From Candidatus Melainabacteria bacterium (GTDB lineage Bacteria > Cyanobacteriota > Vampirovibrionia > Vampirovibrionales > Vampirovibrionaceae): a stretch of 61,148 bases of DNA. Shown piece by piece: positions 43,790 to 52,890 of the stretch. The DNA is taken from contig CABHPA010000092.1 in NCBI GenBank assembly GCA_902168245.1, forward strand, positions 1-61,148. Reading direction: 5' to 3'. Position 1 is the stretch's first letter; each line of letters opens with the position of its first letter. Position numbers and translations under genes: made by a program. The notes beneath the pieces are model-generated. The model saw only the letters and a list, made by a program, of their open reading frames with translations, ran no database searches and was not told the origin of the DNA.

Positions 43790-45181
43790 TTGTTGAAAGA
43801 CGCGTGTATGCAAGAAATAGTGCGCAAGGCATATTTACGGGATGGAAAGAGTAAAAGGCAGATTGCCAGAGAGCTTGGAATCCACCGGGATACGGTGACC
43901 CGGCTGTTGAAATATGAAGCGGGCGAGCCACCGCGTTACCATTTAAGCCGGAGCAAGGACAAGCCGGTGGTTGGCCGTTATCTGGGCATTATTGAAGCCT
44001 GGCTGGAGGCTGACCGGTCTGCGCCCCCGAAGCAGCGGCATACGGCGCACCGGATTTGGGAGCGGCTGTGTGAGGAGTACGGCTTTGCTGGGTCTGAACG
44101 ACGGATTCGGGAAGTGGTGGCTGAACTTCGCCAGAAACCGAAGGAATCCTACCTGCCCCTGGGTTTTGAGCCGGGAGAGATGGGCCAAATGGACTGGATC
44201 GAAGACATGCGGGCAGAGATTGCCGGAGAGATGTCTCTGGTCCAGGTATTCGGCATGGTGTTGAACCACTCAGGAGACCTGTATTTTGAAGGCTTTTTGC
44301 GAGCCACGCAGGAAGCGTTTTTTCAGGGGCATGCCCATTCCTTCGAGTCCTTTGGCGGCGTTCCTCACACGGTGACCTACGATAACCTAAAAGCCGCAGT
44401 GCAAAAGGTATTGCAAGGTAAGAACCGGCAAGAGAACGAGCGCTTTGTGGCCTTTCGAAGCGCCTATCTGTTTGACAGCCGGTTTTGTCAGCCTGCCAAA
44501 GGCAACGAGAAAGGCCGGATTGAGAATATGGTCAAATTTGTGGAACGGAACCTGTTCACACCGGTGCCTCGGGTGGCCAGTTTGCAGGAGTTGAACGCCC
44601 TGTTACGGCAGCGCTGCCTGGCTTACCGCCAGCGAGTTCAAGCCAGACAAACCCAGAGCGTGGGAGAGCGTCTGGAAGCCGAACAGCCCTTACTGTTGCC
44701 GCTCCCGGTACGGCCACCGGAGTGCTGCCGGATTGTGACGGTGAAGGTGGATAAAACTTCTTTGGTTCAGTTTGAAACCAACCGCTATTCGGTTCCATCC
44801 GAGTACGCTTACCGAATTCTGTGGCTAAAAGCCTTCGTAGACCGGGTGGAAATCACGGATCAGGAAACGGTGATTGCCAGTCACCCCCGCTTACTGGGGA
44901 AATACGGCGAATCCATTCGGTTTGAGCATTACCGCAAGGTGCTGGAGCGAAAACCCGGCGGCCTCCAGCACTTGCGGGCAACGGATAAGGAGCCGTTACC
45001 CGAAAAGGTGCGCCAAACGGGAAGCGTTCCCTTCCCAAAAGCCACCGTTCATCCGCCGGATCTGAGCAAGTACCGTCAATTAAGGAGAACTTCATATGAG
45101 CCAAGCCCTGATTCTGGAAACGCATCTGAAAAAACTGCGGCTGCCCAACATGCTCAAACATTACCACAAGCTGGCGGCTGA
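43790..45181 (+). CDS. istA: IS21 transposase IstA
   Basis: A 463-aa transposase: N-terminal HTH (SKRQIARELGIHRDTVTRLLK) and an integrase core with Asp in GQMDWIEDM, Asp in HTVTYDNLK and Glu in KGRIENMVKF. The start is a TTG at 43790 preceded by GGGAGG; an ATG at 43808 is the alternative. The 3' end overlaps istB by 86 bp in another frame, usual for IS21 elements. Confidence 0.92.
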   Translation: MLKDACMQEIVRKAYLRDGKSKRQIARELGIHRDTVTRLLKYEAGEPPRYHLSRSKDKPVVGRYLGIIEAWLEADRSAPPKQRHTAHRIWERLCEEYGFAGSERRIREVVAELRQKPKESYLPLGFEPGEMGQMDWIEDMRAEIAGEMSLVQVFGMVLNHSGDLYFEGFLRATQEAFFQGHAHSFESFGGVPHTVTYDNLKAAVQKVLQGKNRQENERFVAFRSAYLFDSRFCQPAKGNEKGRIENMVKFVERNLFTPVPRVASLQELNALLRQRCLAYRQRVQARQTQSVGERLEAEQPLLLPLPVRPPECCRIVTVKVDKTSLVQFETNRYSVPSEYAYRILWLKAFVDRVEITDQETVIASHPRLLGKYGESIRFEHYRKVLERKPGGLQHLRATDKEPLPEKVRQTGSVPFPKATVHPPDLSKYRQLRRTSYEPSPDSGNASEKTAAAQHAQTLPQAGG

Positions 45182-45851
45182 AGCCGCCCAGCATAACAAG
45201 ACCCATGAGCAATATCTGCTCACGCTGCTGGAAGAAGAAGTGCGGAGTCGGGAGGAAAACACCCGGACCAACCGCATTCGCCAGGCCCACTTTCCCACAG
45301 CGAAAACGCTCAGCCAATTTGACTTCGCCAGTCTCCCGGCGCTCAACAAACCACAGGTCTTGAGGCTGGCGCAGGGGGAATATCTGGAGAAAGCGGAAAA
45401 CATTGTCCTTCTAGGAAATTCAGGCACTGGCAAAACACACATCGCCACGGCATTGGGTATGGAAGCCTGTGCCCAAGGGAAAAAGGTGCTTTTTCATACT
45501 GCTGCCGAGCTGGTCAACTTGCTGACAGAGGCCCAGTCGCAATATCGTCTGAGCCGGGTGGAACACCGATTGAGTCAGGTGGATTTGCTGATTGTGGATG
45601 AACTGGGGTATCTGACGTTGGCTGAAAATGGACTGAAGCTCCTGTTTTCGCTCTTGTCCAAGCGGCACGAAAAGAAATCCACGATGATTACCACCAATCT
45701 GCCTTTTGAGCAGTGGGGCGACATTTTCGGCGACCCGGCCATGACGGTTGCCCTGGTGGACCGCCTGGCCCATTATTGCCATCTCCTGGAAATGAACGGC
45801 GACAGCTACCGATTTAAGGAAGGCTTGCGCAAAAAAGAAGCCGCCGCCTGA
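45096..45851 (+). CDS. istB: IS21 helper ATPase IstB
   Basis: A 251-aa DnaC-like AAA+ ATPase with Walker A LLGNSGTGKTHIA at about residue 108 and Walker B LLIVDELGYL near 167. It assists IstA in target choice. A good ribosome site (AAGGAG) lies before the ATG. Intact. Confidence 0.95.
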   Translation: MSQALILETHLKKLRLPNMLKHYHKLAAEAAQHNKTHEQYLLTLLEEEVRSREENTRTNRIRQAHFPTAKTLSQFDFASLPALNKPQVLRLAQGEYLEKAENIVLLGNSGTGKTHIATALGMEACAQGKKVLFHTAAELVNLLTEAQSQYRLSRVEHRLSQVDLLIVDELGYLTLAENGLKLLFSLLSKRHEKKSTMITTNLPFEQWGDIFGDPAMTVALVDRLAHYCHLLEMNGDSYRFKEGLRKKEAAA

Positions 45852-45867
45852 GTTTAAAGAAATGCAA

Positions 45868-45896
45868 ACGCCCTCGGCCTCCGGGGGCGTTTTTTC
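45868..45896 (+). terminator. Terminator after istB
   Basis: ACGCCC...GGGCGT stem with a G/C-rich interior and six T, 16 bp past the istB stop. Confidence 0.75.
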
Positions 45897-46069
45897 TTGG
45901 GAAAAGGTTGACTGTAGAAAGCCTATTCAAAAGTCTCTGGCCAAGCCTGCGACTTTCAAACAGCCTTCCTACAGCCGGTTTTCGTATGACTGTCGACGAC
46001 GAGGTTTAAGTTTGAAAATGGTACACTTTTTGGCCGCCGAAGTGGTACGGTTTTTCATTGCCATTTGCA

Positions 46070-46889
46070 GTCATTTGGCAGGTATCTCCCGCAGTGTGGA
46101 CAAATACGTGGCCAGGAATCCCAACGAGGCGTTGGTAGCCCGTATGAAAGAGCTGGCTTTTGAACATATTCACTACGGGTATCGACGGATCTGGGCCTTA
46201 TTGAAGCGTGAACACTGGGACGTGAGTTTGAAGCGCGTCAAGCGTCTGTGGAAATTGAACCACTTACAAGTACCTCAGCGTAAGCCAAAACAGCGGCGAC
46301 GTGGCCCCTGTGTTGAACAATACCCGTGCCAGGCATTGGCCCCCAACCATGTCTGGAGTCTGGATTTCGTAGCGGACCGCCTGGGTCATGGGGGACGCTT
46401 GCGCATGCTGACTGTAGTCGACGAGTTTACCCGGGAATGCCTGACTATTCGGGTGGAACGTTCTCTGAAAGCCAAAGATGTTCAGGAGACGCTCGCTCAA
46501 GTGGCCAAAGAGCGAGGCTATCCTTGCTATCTCAGAAGTGACAACGGCTCAGAATTCATTGAGAAATCCCTACAAAAATGGCTGAAAGACAAAGGCATTG
46601 ATTCTATTTTCATTGAGCCTAGTTCTCCTTGGCAAAATGGTCTACAGCCGTTTACGAATGAAATGAGTGTTACGGATGTGGGTACCCGAATGGGTGCAAG
46701 TGTGAATCGTTTAACGGTAAATTAAGAACCGAATGCCTCAATGCCACCTGGTTCAGAACCCTTCGAGAAGCCAAAGTGCTGATTGAAATGTGGCGGAATG
46801 AATATAATACGTTTCGACCACACCGGGCGCTCAAGCTACTGACTCCATCTAAATTTGCTCAACGCTGGGCTTTAGCAAACACCGCTTAA
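46070..46889 (+). pseudogene. IS3-family transposase (orfB), broken
   Basis: From the IS21 end the frame reads ISRSVDKYVARNPNEALVARMK, HYGYRRIWALLKRE, SLDFVADRLGHGGRLRMLTVVDEF, YLRSDNGSEFI and SPWQNG, all IS3-type. After WQNG about 60 bp of extra sequence (46639-46700) breaks the frame; the domain then resumes as ESFNGKLRTECLN and ends TPSKFAQRWALANTA at 46889. The N-terminus and orfA are missing at the IS21 junction. Non-functional. Confidence 0.85.
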
Positions 46890-46917
46890 TCCTTTTCCCA
46901 CCGAACAGTATACGCGA

Positions 46918-46996
46918 AAATCGAGCTGTATCAAGGAAACTTGCTTACTCGCAATCAACTTCACCCTACCGCTATTTCCTTGACACAGCCCGATTT
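46918..46996. repeat. 22-bp inverted repeat, 35-nt loop
   Basis: Arms 46918-46939 and 46975-46996 match at 20 of 22 positions (core GCTGTRTCAAGGAAA). It lies 28 bp after the broken IS3 gene and may be the end of that element or a small non-autonomous element. Confidence 0.6.
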
Positions 46997-47473
46997 CTGC
47001 TGAATTTAGCTTCTAGGGAAAAAGAAATAAAATGGTCAGTCTCCTTTATGCTAAAATCTCCCAACCTCTACCTCAAGTGGATCTAAAAAAGGAACCCAGT
47101 CATTAAGATACCGTATTCTGGCCAGTATCTACAACGGTGAAAATTTGTGGAATTAATTAAAACCAGGAAAAGAGGTGAAGTCTGTAATCTTGCTGTGTGT
47201 ATAATCCTCTCTGACTCCAGAACGTTCAAAGATGTAAGTTTTGTCTGAATAATTGGTACCACTTCAACTTCTGGCTTAGATAGCGCTATTTTCCCAGCCT
47301 TCAGCGCATGCCATGACCGCACAAATCGTTATCACCAAGATATCCAGTAAATTATGCTCGACTTTATATTCACAACGCGGATCTTCCAAATCGGAAAATT
47401 AATTTAGGAATCTATTTTGCAAGGCTGCGTCCCCTATAGCCTAGACACAGCCTTGCTGTAGCTCCTTAAATTG
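46997..47473. other. Gene-free stretch
   Basis: A/T-rich, with a minus-strand frame of 79 codons (47083-47322) that has no ribosome site and no domain, and a 7-bp hairpin AAGGCTG/CAGCCTT at 47421-47454 without a U-run. I see no gene here. Confidence 0.5.
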
Positions 47474-47875
47474 TCAGCAATTTCTCAGGTGTTTGCCCTG
47501 ATGAATAGGCTGGCGTAAGCTGAGAACATTCCCATCGGGATCGTTGAAGAACGCCAATTTGTCCCCATGAATGGGGCCTATTACGGGTTGTATCTCAATG
47601 CCTTTCTTAATCAGTTCTTCCCGCGTTTTTTCAATATCCCGAACAGCAAACGAGGTCGACTCACCCCCACTATTTACTGGATTAGCCACCTCTTCCAGCC
47701 CAATTGAAAACTGATCCACGCCTGGAACATGGAGTTGTGCCCAGGTTGGTGTATTGAAACGGGGCTCAGGCACAAAGCCCAGGTTCTCCTCGTACCATTT
47801 AACGGAATTCTGTAAATTACTCACGCTCAACTTCATCACCACGGCATAAGCATCTAAATTGTCTTTGCTTCTCAT
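47474..47875 (-). CDS. VOC-family (glyoxalase-like) protein
   Basis: A 133-aa protein with two VOC half-motifs: VVMKLSVSNLQNSVKWYEENLGF at the N-terminus and DKLAFFNDPDGNVLSLRQP at the C-terminus, with a Glu/His-type metal site likely. Members include lyases, dioxygenases and resistance proteins. Same strand as the redox cluster, about 160 bp after the phosphatase-like gene, so membership in the cluster is possible but not shown. Confidence 0.85.
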   Translation of the reverse strand: MRSKDNLDAYAVVMKLSVSNLQNSVKWYEENLGFVPEPRFNTPTWAQLHVPGVDQFSIGLEEVANPVNSGGESTSFAVRDIEKTREELIKKGIEIQPVIGPIHGDKLAFFNDPDGNVLSLRQPIHQGKHLRNC

Positions 47876-48034
47876 GTCGGATAAAATTCCTGTTTGCTAA
47901 AACCAAAGCTTACTCTCTTTTATTCCATTTCCATTTTCAGGGTGGTAGTGTTTTATTCAACTTCTCCGGATAGGGGAGGGTTAGGGTGGAGGTGATCCGT
48001 TCCTATTGAATGGAAATGGTATTACGAACGCTCT

Positions 48035-49318
48035 CTACTTTACCGGGAAAAAGGCGGGGCAAGTCGTCGGCAAAGACTCTGTTGAAACGCCTTCGCAAGT
48101 GTTTTTAAATTCCAGGTCGCCGTTTTTATCCGTACTTAGCTCCCAAACAGTGTCGTAGTCCTGAAAGCTCCAAGTCGGTATATTAGAGGCGGCCTTGGAA
48201 TCCTTATAGAGTGTCCCTAGCAAATACTTGACACTTGCTTCAATATGAACATGCTCCCAAGGCACCAGAATTGAGGCGCCTGCTTTTCTGCCTTGAAAAT
48301 AGGGAGACTCTTTGTTAAAGAGCGCTTCGGCGAGATCCTCAGCATCCTGCCATTGGAAAGGGGCAAGGGTAAGCGGCAGATCATGCTGAATGGCAAAGGG
48401 TGCTATTGTCAAAGCAGGGCGAATATACGAGTAGGCGGCACCGCCATCAATAATATTGGAGGGGTCGGAGGTGAACACGTAGTCCGGTTTGCGATCCTTC
48501 ATAATTTTCAACAGAATGGCATTAGCTCCCAGTGCGCGCCATTGTCCTTGGCAAACGTAATTGCCATTTTCAAAATTCCCGTTCGGGTGCGCTTCAACAT
48601 GCCGAACAAAATAAACTGACTGCGACGCATACGCTTTTAAGTGGGCCGGTTTTTTAACCTTAATCGTCACGGGAGACTGGGGACAAGCGCTGTGTTGTGT
48701 GAGTGAAATCGCCGGATACTGAGCGGATGGCTGAATATGATCCGAGTAAGTATCTACCCTGAACGCGCCAGTATGACCCGAAAGGACGACATAATGGCTA
48801 GGATCTTGCTTGGAAATGGTTGACCCCGTCAGGTTTTTCACAATCGCCTGCATCACCGAGTCCGGCATCGCCATAATATAAATGCCACGTGCCTGGTTGG
48901 CGAGAATATTCTGAACAAAATAGGCCGGTGAGTTATAAGTGGAAGCACTCCCCTGATTTAAGGATTGCGTTTTGACTCCTAAATTATTTAGCAGAGCAAA
49001 TGGCTCAATGCTTTCAACGGCAGCCATACTATTTGTGACAGTTTCTTCATTAAAAGCATATACCTGACGAATCTGCTTTGTTTTCCCCGCCGTCAAGTTA
49101 TTGAGCAATTGCGCAAACTGGAGGGCGTGATTGAGACCGGCTACCGACAGATTGTTTGTTTTATAGGCTTCTCCTTTTTTAATGTCCCCTTGCTCAAACG
49201 TGGGTGTTAAAACAAAGTTCCAATCATTCAGATTCAAGGCCGGTGCGGCTGTTTGGGCCATGCTGCTGAAAGTGTTTAGAAGCCCAAAACATGCAAACAA
49301 AATTGCCAATTTTTTCAT
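48035..49318 (-). CDS. Secreted histidine-phosphatase-like protein
   Basis: A 427-aa protein with a signal peptide (MKKLAILFACFGLLNTFSSM, cut near AQT). The C-terminal half has a phosphoglycerate-mutase-like motif, YFVRHVEAHPNGNFENG, where RH is the phosphohistidine site. The N-terminal half has the same layout (NFVLTPTFEQGDIKKGE, then NNLSVAGLNHALQFAQLL) but no RH, so it looks like a degenerate repeat. It is the last gene of the likely operon. An 11-bp inverted repeat (47925-47935 and 48009-48019) lies downstream. Substrate unknown. Confidence 0.7.
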   Translation of the reverse strand: MKKLAILFACFGLLNTFSSMAQTAAPALNLNDWNFVLTPTFEQGDIKKGEAYKTNNLSVAGLNHALQFAQLLNNLTAGKTKQIRQVYAFNEETVTNSMAAVESIEPFALLNNLGVKTQSLNQGSASTYNSPAYFVQNILANQARGIYIMAMPDSVMQAIVKNLTGSTISKQDPSHYVVLSGHTGAFRVDTYSDHIQPSAQYPAISLTQHSACPQSPVTIKVKKPAHLKAYASQSVYFVRHVEAHPNGNFENGNYVCQGQWRALGANAILLKIMKDRKPDYVFTSDPSNIIDGGAAYSYIRPALTIAPFAIQHDLPLTLAPFQWQDAEDLAEALFNKESPYFQGRKAGASILVPWEHVHIEASVKYLLGTLYKDSKAASNIPTWSFQDYDTVWELSTDKNGDLEFKNTCEGVSTESLPTTCPAFFPVK

Positions 49319-49348
49319 ATGCTGATGTTTTCTCCAAATGAATTAGGG

Positions 49349-51043
49349 TTATTTTTTATCAAATCCCCATTGAGACCATTTTTCTGTAATTTTCTTTTGC
49401 AGAGGAATCGGATAATTGGTTTCAAAGCTTAGAACTTGCTCCAGAGGCTGATTTAATTGCTGCTGAATTTGCAGGCAACTATAGGCAACCAGTCCACCGC
49501 GTCCGCGTAATTTAGTCGCAACATCTAGATAAATCTGCAAACCAGTTCCATCCGAATCATACTGGGGATAGAAAAAGACGCCCTGGTCCGGGTTATTCCG
49601 TGTGGCCAATGCCCACGAAACTTTCACAATATCATCGGGCGGAATATCCTCGCCAACCACGATAATCTTTGCGGTTGTTTTCCCGATATGGTGCGTCCAG
49701 AACACTTCAGCAATCTTATCAATAAACTCTTTCACCGTCATGCCGGTTAAACGGTGCCAATCATCCCGAACACGTACTACCAGCCAATGCGAGGAAGCCT
49801 CAAATGGACTGAAGCAGTCAATCACCGGTAAGCCGGATTGTTCAAAGAACATTCTGGCTGTGGTCGACAGGCAAAAGCAGCCCAGCATCAAGGTAGAATC
49901 AATCGGAATCCCCGGAATGCAAATCGGTAGAATAGCCTTGTTCCTGAAAGTAATACAACTAATTTTTGCCAAGGGTTTCAAGCTGGCTTCATGCGCCAGA
50001 TAGCCTGGAAATTCCCCGAATGGGCCTTCCGCTACGGATTGAGTAGCGCTCACGACCCCTTCAATGATAATTTCACAATTGGCGGGCACCATCACATCGC
50101 AGGTTTCTGCTTTAACCATCTCTAAGCCCTCACCGAGGAGAGAAGAAGCATACAGGTATTCATCGTGCCAGGCCGGTGGCGCTGCTGATAGCAACACGGT
50201 TGCTGCCGGGGGAACGCCCAAGGCGATGACGAAAGGACAATCCTTGCCTTGCGCTGTCCACATCTGGTAAATCATACCGTTGTGTTGGAAGGGCAGCCAC
50301 AAACCGACAATTTCGTTTTTGGAATAGTGCGGTTCATACGCATGATCATGCCCTGTGGGATTCACATGCTTGGGTGCCGGCGGCTGAGTGTTGTCTTGGG
50401 GCAGCGAGCCTGCAATCATGGCCCGGCTGAAGGACCAGTTCGTCCATGCATCTTTATCTACAGTGTAAGCGCCTTCTGGAACTTTTTCCCCGGCAGGAGT
50501 TCTCACCATAATGGCCCCAGCTGTTTGAAAATAACGTCCCCCGTCTCCGTCGTGCAAAATCGGAGCCGGGATTTTCCGTAGGTCCACCTGATCGCCGGTC
50601 CAGATATTTTCCTTACAGGGCGCGTCGTTGCGAGCCACGATAATCGGATCATGCGGTTCTGCAGTGATGGCTTCCAGAAGTGCATCCTGAATTTCCAATA
50701 GCTCGGAATCCTCGGGGAGTCCCAACATCAAGGCCAAACGCTGCCAACGCTTTCCGGGCTCACTGCTGACGGTGGGGCCCATTTCCGCCGCTCGGAACTC
50801 AGGGGCGTCCTTCACGCGATTGAAGATAGGCATTGCGCTTTCCGTTTCGCAGGCATGGCGCAGGATGGCTCCCATTTCAAGGTACCAATCCACTTCGTCG
50901 TTGATTTCAACCACTTCTCCACGTTCCGCAAGCAGCGCTAAGTAGTCCCGGTAGGATTTGGGAATTTTGTTGCGATCAATCGTCAGTTTTCTTCTATTGG
51001 TCGCGGCCAATTGCTCGGTTTTATCCGCCAAAATGGTCATCAT
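49349..51043 (-). CDS. UbiD-family decarboxylase
   Basis: A 564-aa UbiD-type enzyme that uses prenylated FMN for reversible decarboxylation of unsaturated or aromatic acids. The signature EGPFGEFPGY with catalytic Glu residues is at about residue 343; other family pieces are QMWTAQGKDCPFVIALGVPPA and the C-terminal half with DVATKLRG. AGAGGA lies six bases before the ATG. It is closer to the Fdc1/phenolic-acid side than to quinone-pathway UbiD, by my reading. No UbiX (prFMN synthase) is in the window. Confidence 0.9.
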   Translation of the reverse strand: MMTILADKTEQLAATNRRKLTIDRNKIPKSYRDYLALLAERGEVVEINDEVDWYLEMGAILRHACETESAMPIFNRVKDAPEFRAAEMGPTVSSEPGKRWQRLALMLGLPEDSELLEIQDALLEAITAEPHDPIIVARNDAPCKENIWTGDQVDLRKIPAPILHDGDGGRYFQTAGAIMVRTPAGEKVPEGAYTVDKDAWTNWSFSRAMIAGSLPQDNTQPPAPKHVNPTGHDHAYEPHYSKNEIVGLWLPFQHNGMIYQMWTAQGKDCPFVIALGVPPAATVLLSAAPPAWHDEYLYASSLLGEGLEMVKAETCDVMVPANCEIIIEGVVSATQSVAEGPFGEFPGYLAHEASLKPLAKISCITFRNKAILPICIPGIPIDSTLMLGCFCLSTTARMFFEQSGLPVIDCFSPFEASSHWLVVRVRDDWHRLTGMTVKEFIDKIAEVFWTHHIGKTTAKIIVVGEDIPPDDIVKVSWALATRNNPDQGVFFYPQYDSDGTGLQIYLDVATKLRGRGGLVAYSCLQIQQQLNQPLEQVLSFETNYPIPLQKKITEKWSQWGFDKK

Positions 51044-51077
51044 TGTATTTCCTCTCGTGCTTTTCTAACTCATTCCC

Positions 51078-52691
51078 TTAAACGGGGACAGCCAAGCGGG
51101 GGTGAAGCAGCTTCTTCTCATTTGGGGTGGCATTCAGATTATTGGCAAGCTGTGCCGCCAACGCAAAGGATTGCGCGACGCCTGTCAATGTAGGGTTCCA
51201 CGATCCGGGCCGGGGGAAGAGCATACTGCCCAGTCCGTAAATATTCGTGAATTGGTGCATTCTGCCATCGGGGCGAGTCACCGAAGTTTTGGCATCGTCT
51301 CCCATCCAAAGCGTACCGGCTTCATGCACCAGACCCTGGTTGCGAATTGAGGCGGGTGGCTCCGGTTCCCAGGTAAAGGAGCCATCGCTTTGATTGTGCT
51401 GGTATTCAATGGGTGCATTGCCCACCAATGCTTTCATTACGTCGTAGGTCATTTTATCCATCGCGTCCCAGAAACGCTCATCCGTCGGCCTCATTTGAAT
51501 GCTGACTTCCGACTCGCCATTACTTGTCGTGGTGACGTAATTCCATGACTTGGCGGAAGGCTCTCCCAGAAATTCTCCCATGGAATGCAACATAAACACC
51601 ACGTACTTGGGATCCTGGTAGGTTTTCACGGCTTCTGGCGTGGAAGCATCCGGGAGAATGCGGTATAACACATCCAAACTTTCCCTAGGCGTGGGGTTAT
51701 GAACGACGCTCACATGCGTGTGCATTAAACGATTGGTTGTTTTATCCTTCCCCGATACATAATACGCCACCGCCTGTAATTGATTGGTCAAACCAGGAAC
51801 AGCATCCGCCGGAACCCGGGCAGCCAGCCAGGAGCGAATATGCCCGCAAAGGTTTTTGCCCGCCAATGGATCTTTGGGGAAGGATCGGGTCAGAATAAAT
51901 CCGGCCTCCAGTGTATTACATGCCAGAATTACGTTGGCTTTTCCCACTTTTAGCGTTCCGGCGACGGTTTGAATTTCGCTGATCCGATTGTCTTTTTCAA
52001 TGAGTTTTTCCACTTCCGCATTGATAACCACTTTTAATCGGGTGGGATATGCCTGGATATCGCTAACCAAAACGGAAATAGGAGAAAATTTGGCCCACTC
52101 TTCCGGCGGTACGCCTTGCCCGGTCGCCATTGCGGAATCAAGGCCGCTAGGGCTTTGCTGGGGGCTTGCGCCGCTGATATTAGCGATTTGGCTAAAAAGA
52201 CGTTCCCGCATGGTGGCTTGTAACGAATCGTTTTGATTCCCTGGTGTTTTTAGCGAATATCGACGGCCCATGTATTCTCCCGTCTCGTACCATTGCGAGT
52301 TCAGACGGTCGATTGCTTCCTCGGGCCAATCGGGCATTTCCGTCTGATCGGGCTGCGGCGTCCAGGCGTTCCAGAAAAGGGCGCGGCCTCCTACATACGG
52401 AATTTGCGGCATGAAGTTTAAATTGGGTGTTCCCTTGTAAACCCAGGGGCGAATGCCGGTGGTGGTATTCAGGTTAATATACGTGGGAGGAATGTTTTGA
52501 ATATGATCGGGAATCAGGTAATTGCCTTTTTCCACAATCAATATCTTGGCTTTGGAATCCAACTGAAGCAGGCGATGCGCAAAACTGCTTCCGTAAGCGC
52601 CTGCGCCAATAACGATAAAATCAAATTCATCGCTTTTAACTTGCTCAAAGGTCGAGAAATAAAGAGCGTCCATTTCATTCGTTGCGGTCAT
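51078..52691 (-). CDS. GMC oxidoreductase 1
   Basis: A 537-aa FAD flavoprotein. The FAD-binding motif FIVIGAGAYGSSFAHRLL is near residue 28 and the C-terminal active-site region HEAGTLWMGDD near residue 457, with GSWNPTLTGVAQSFALA closing the flavin site. Unlike the two GMC proteins further up, it has no cysteine cluster. The ATG at 52691 with GGGAG upstream replaces a TTG at 52715. Same strand and 35 bp before the UbiD gene. Acts on an alcohol or hydroxy acid; substrate unknown. Confidence 0.9.
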   Translation of the reverse strand: MTATNEMDALYFSTFEQVKSDEFDFIVIGAGAYGSSFAHRLLQLDSKAKILIVEKGNYLIPDHIQNIPPTYINLNTTTGIRPWVYKGTPNLNFMPQIPYVGGRALFWNAWTPQPDQTEMPDWPEEAIDRLNSQWYETGEYMGRRYSLKTPGNQNDSLQATMRERLFSQIANISGASPQQSPSGLDSAMATGQGVPPEEWAKFSPISVLVSDIQAYPTRLKVVINAEVEKLIEKDNRISEIQTVAGTLKVGKANVILACNTLEAGFILTRSFPKDPLAGKNLCGHIRSWLAARVPADAVPGLTNQLQAVAYYVSGKDKTTNRLMHTHVSVVHNPTPRESLDVLYRILPDASTPEAVKTYQDPKYVVFMLHSMGEFLGEPSAKSWNYVTTTSNGESEVSIQMRPTDERFWDAMDKMTYDVMKALVGNAPIEYQHNQSDGSFTWEPEPPASIRNQGLVHEAGTLWMGDDAKTSVTRPDGRMHQFTNIYGLGSMLFPRPGSWNPTLTGVAQSFALAAQLANNLNATPNEKKLLHPRLAVPV

Positions 52692-52842
52692 CACAATTCT
52701 CCCAAATGTATTCAATAATAATTCAGTTTTAAGAATCTGTACTTACCGTAAAGGATTAGGCAGGGAAGGATTAATACGGTTTAAAAAAATCTGCCAGGAA
52801 GGGCAAGGGCATAGAAATCGAGTCGAGGCTTATCAAGCTCCG

Positions 52843-52877
52843 GAGCCCCCTCCCGCTATCAAGGAGGAGGGGTGCTC
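52843..52877 (-). other. Hairpin between cluster genes
   Basis: GAGC-CCCCTCC pairs imperfectly with GGAGGAGGGGTGCTC around a 9-nt loop, just after the decarboxylase-like gene. No U-run, so an mRNA stability or processing element is more likely than a terminator. Confidence 0.4.
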
Positions 52878-52890
52878 AGAGCAGAGAGTA

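Larger units (their letters stand above)
43675..46069 (+). mobile_element. IS21-family element
   Basis: IstA and IstB genes between imperfect inverted ends. The outer 26 bp at each end match at 20 positions and begin TG(G/C)AAA(C/T)GGCA, ending CA at 46069; an inner GTGTACCA repeat follows (43728-43735 and 46019-46026). Flanking bases (cctgg and gtcat) do not form a target duplication. The left flank is the terminator/copy-2 junction, the right flank a broken IS3 gene. Confidence 0.8.

Noticed and set aside
45862-46060. N-terminal extension of the IS3-like frame starting at 45862
   Set aside because: This part is IS21 terminator and inverted-repeat sequence read by chance in frame with the IS3 remnant; it is not a real start.
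47083-47322. 79-codon minus-strand frame
   Set aside because: No ribosome site, no recognised domain and odd composition; lies between mobile-element remnants and the cluster.
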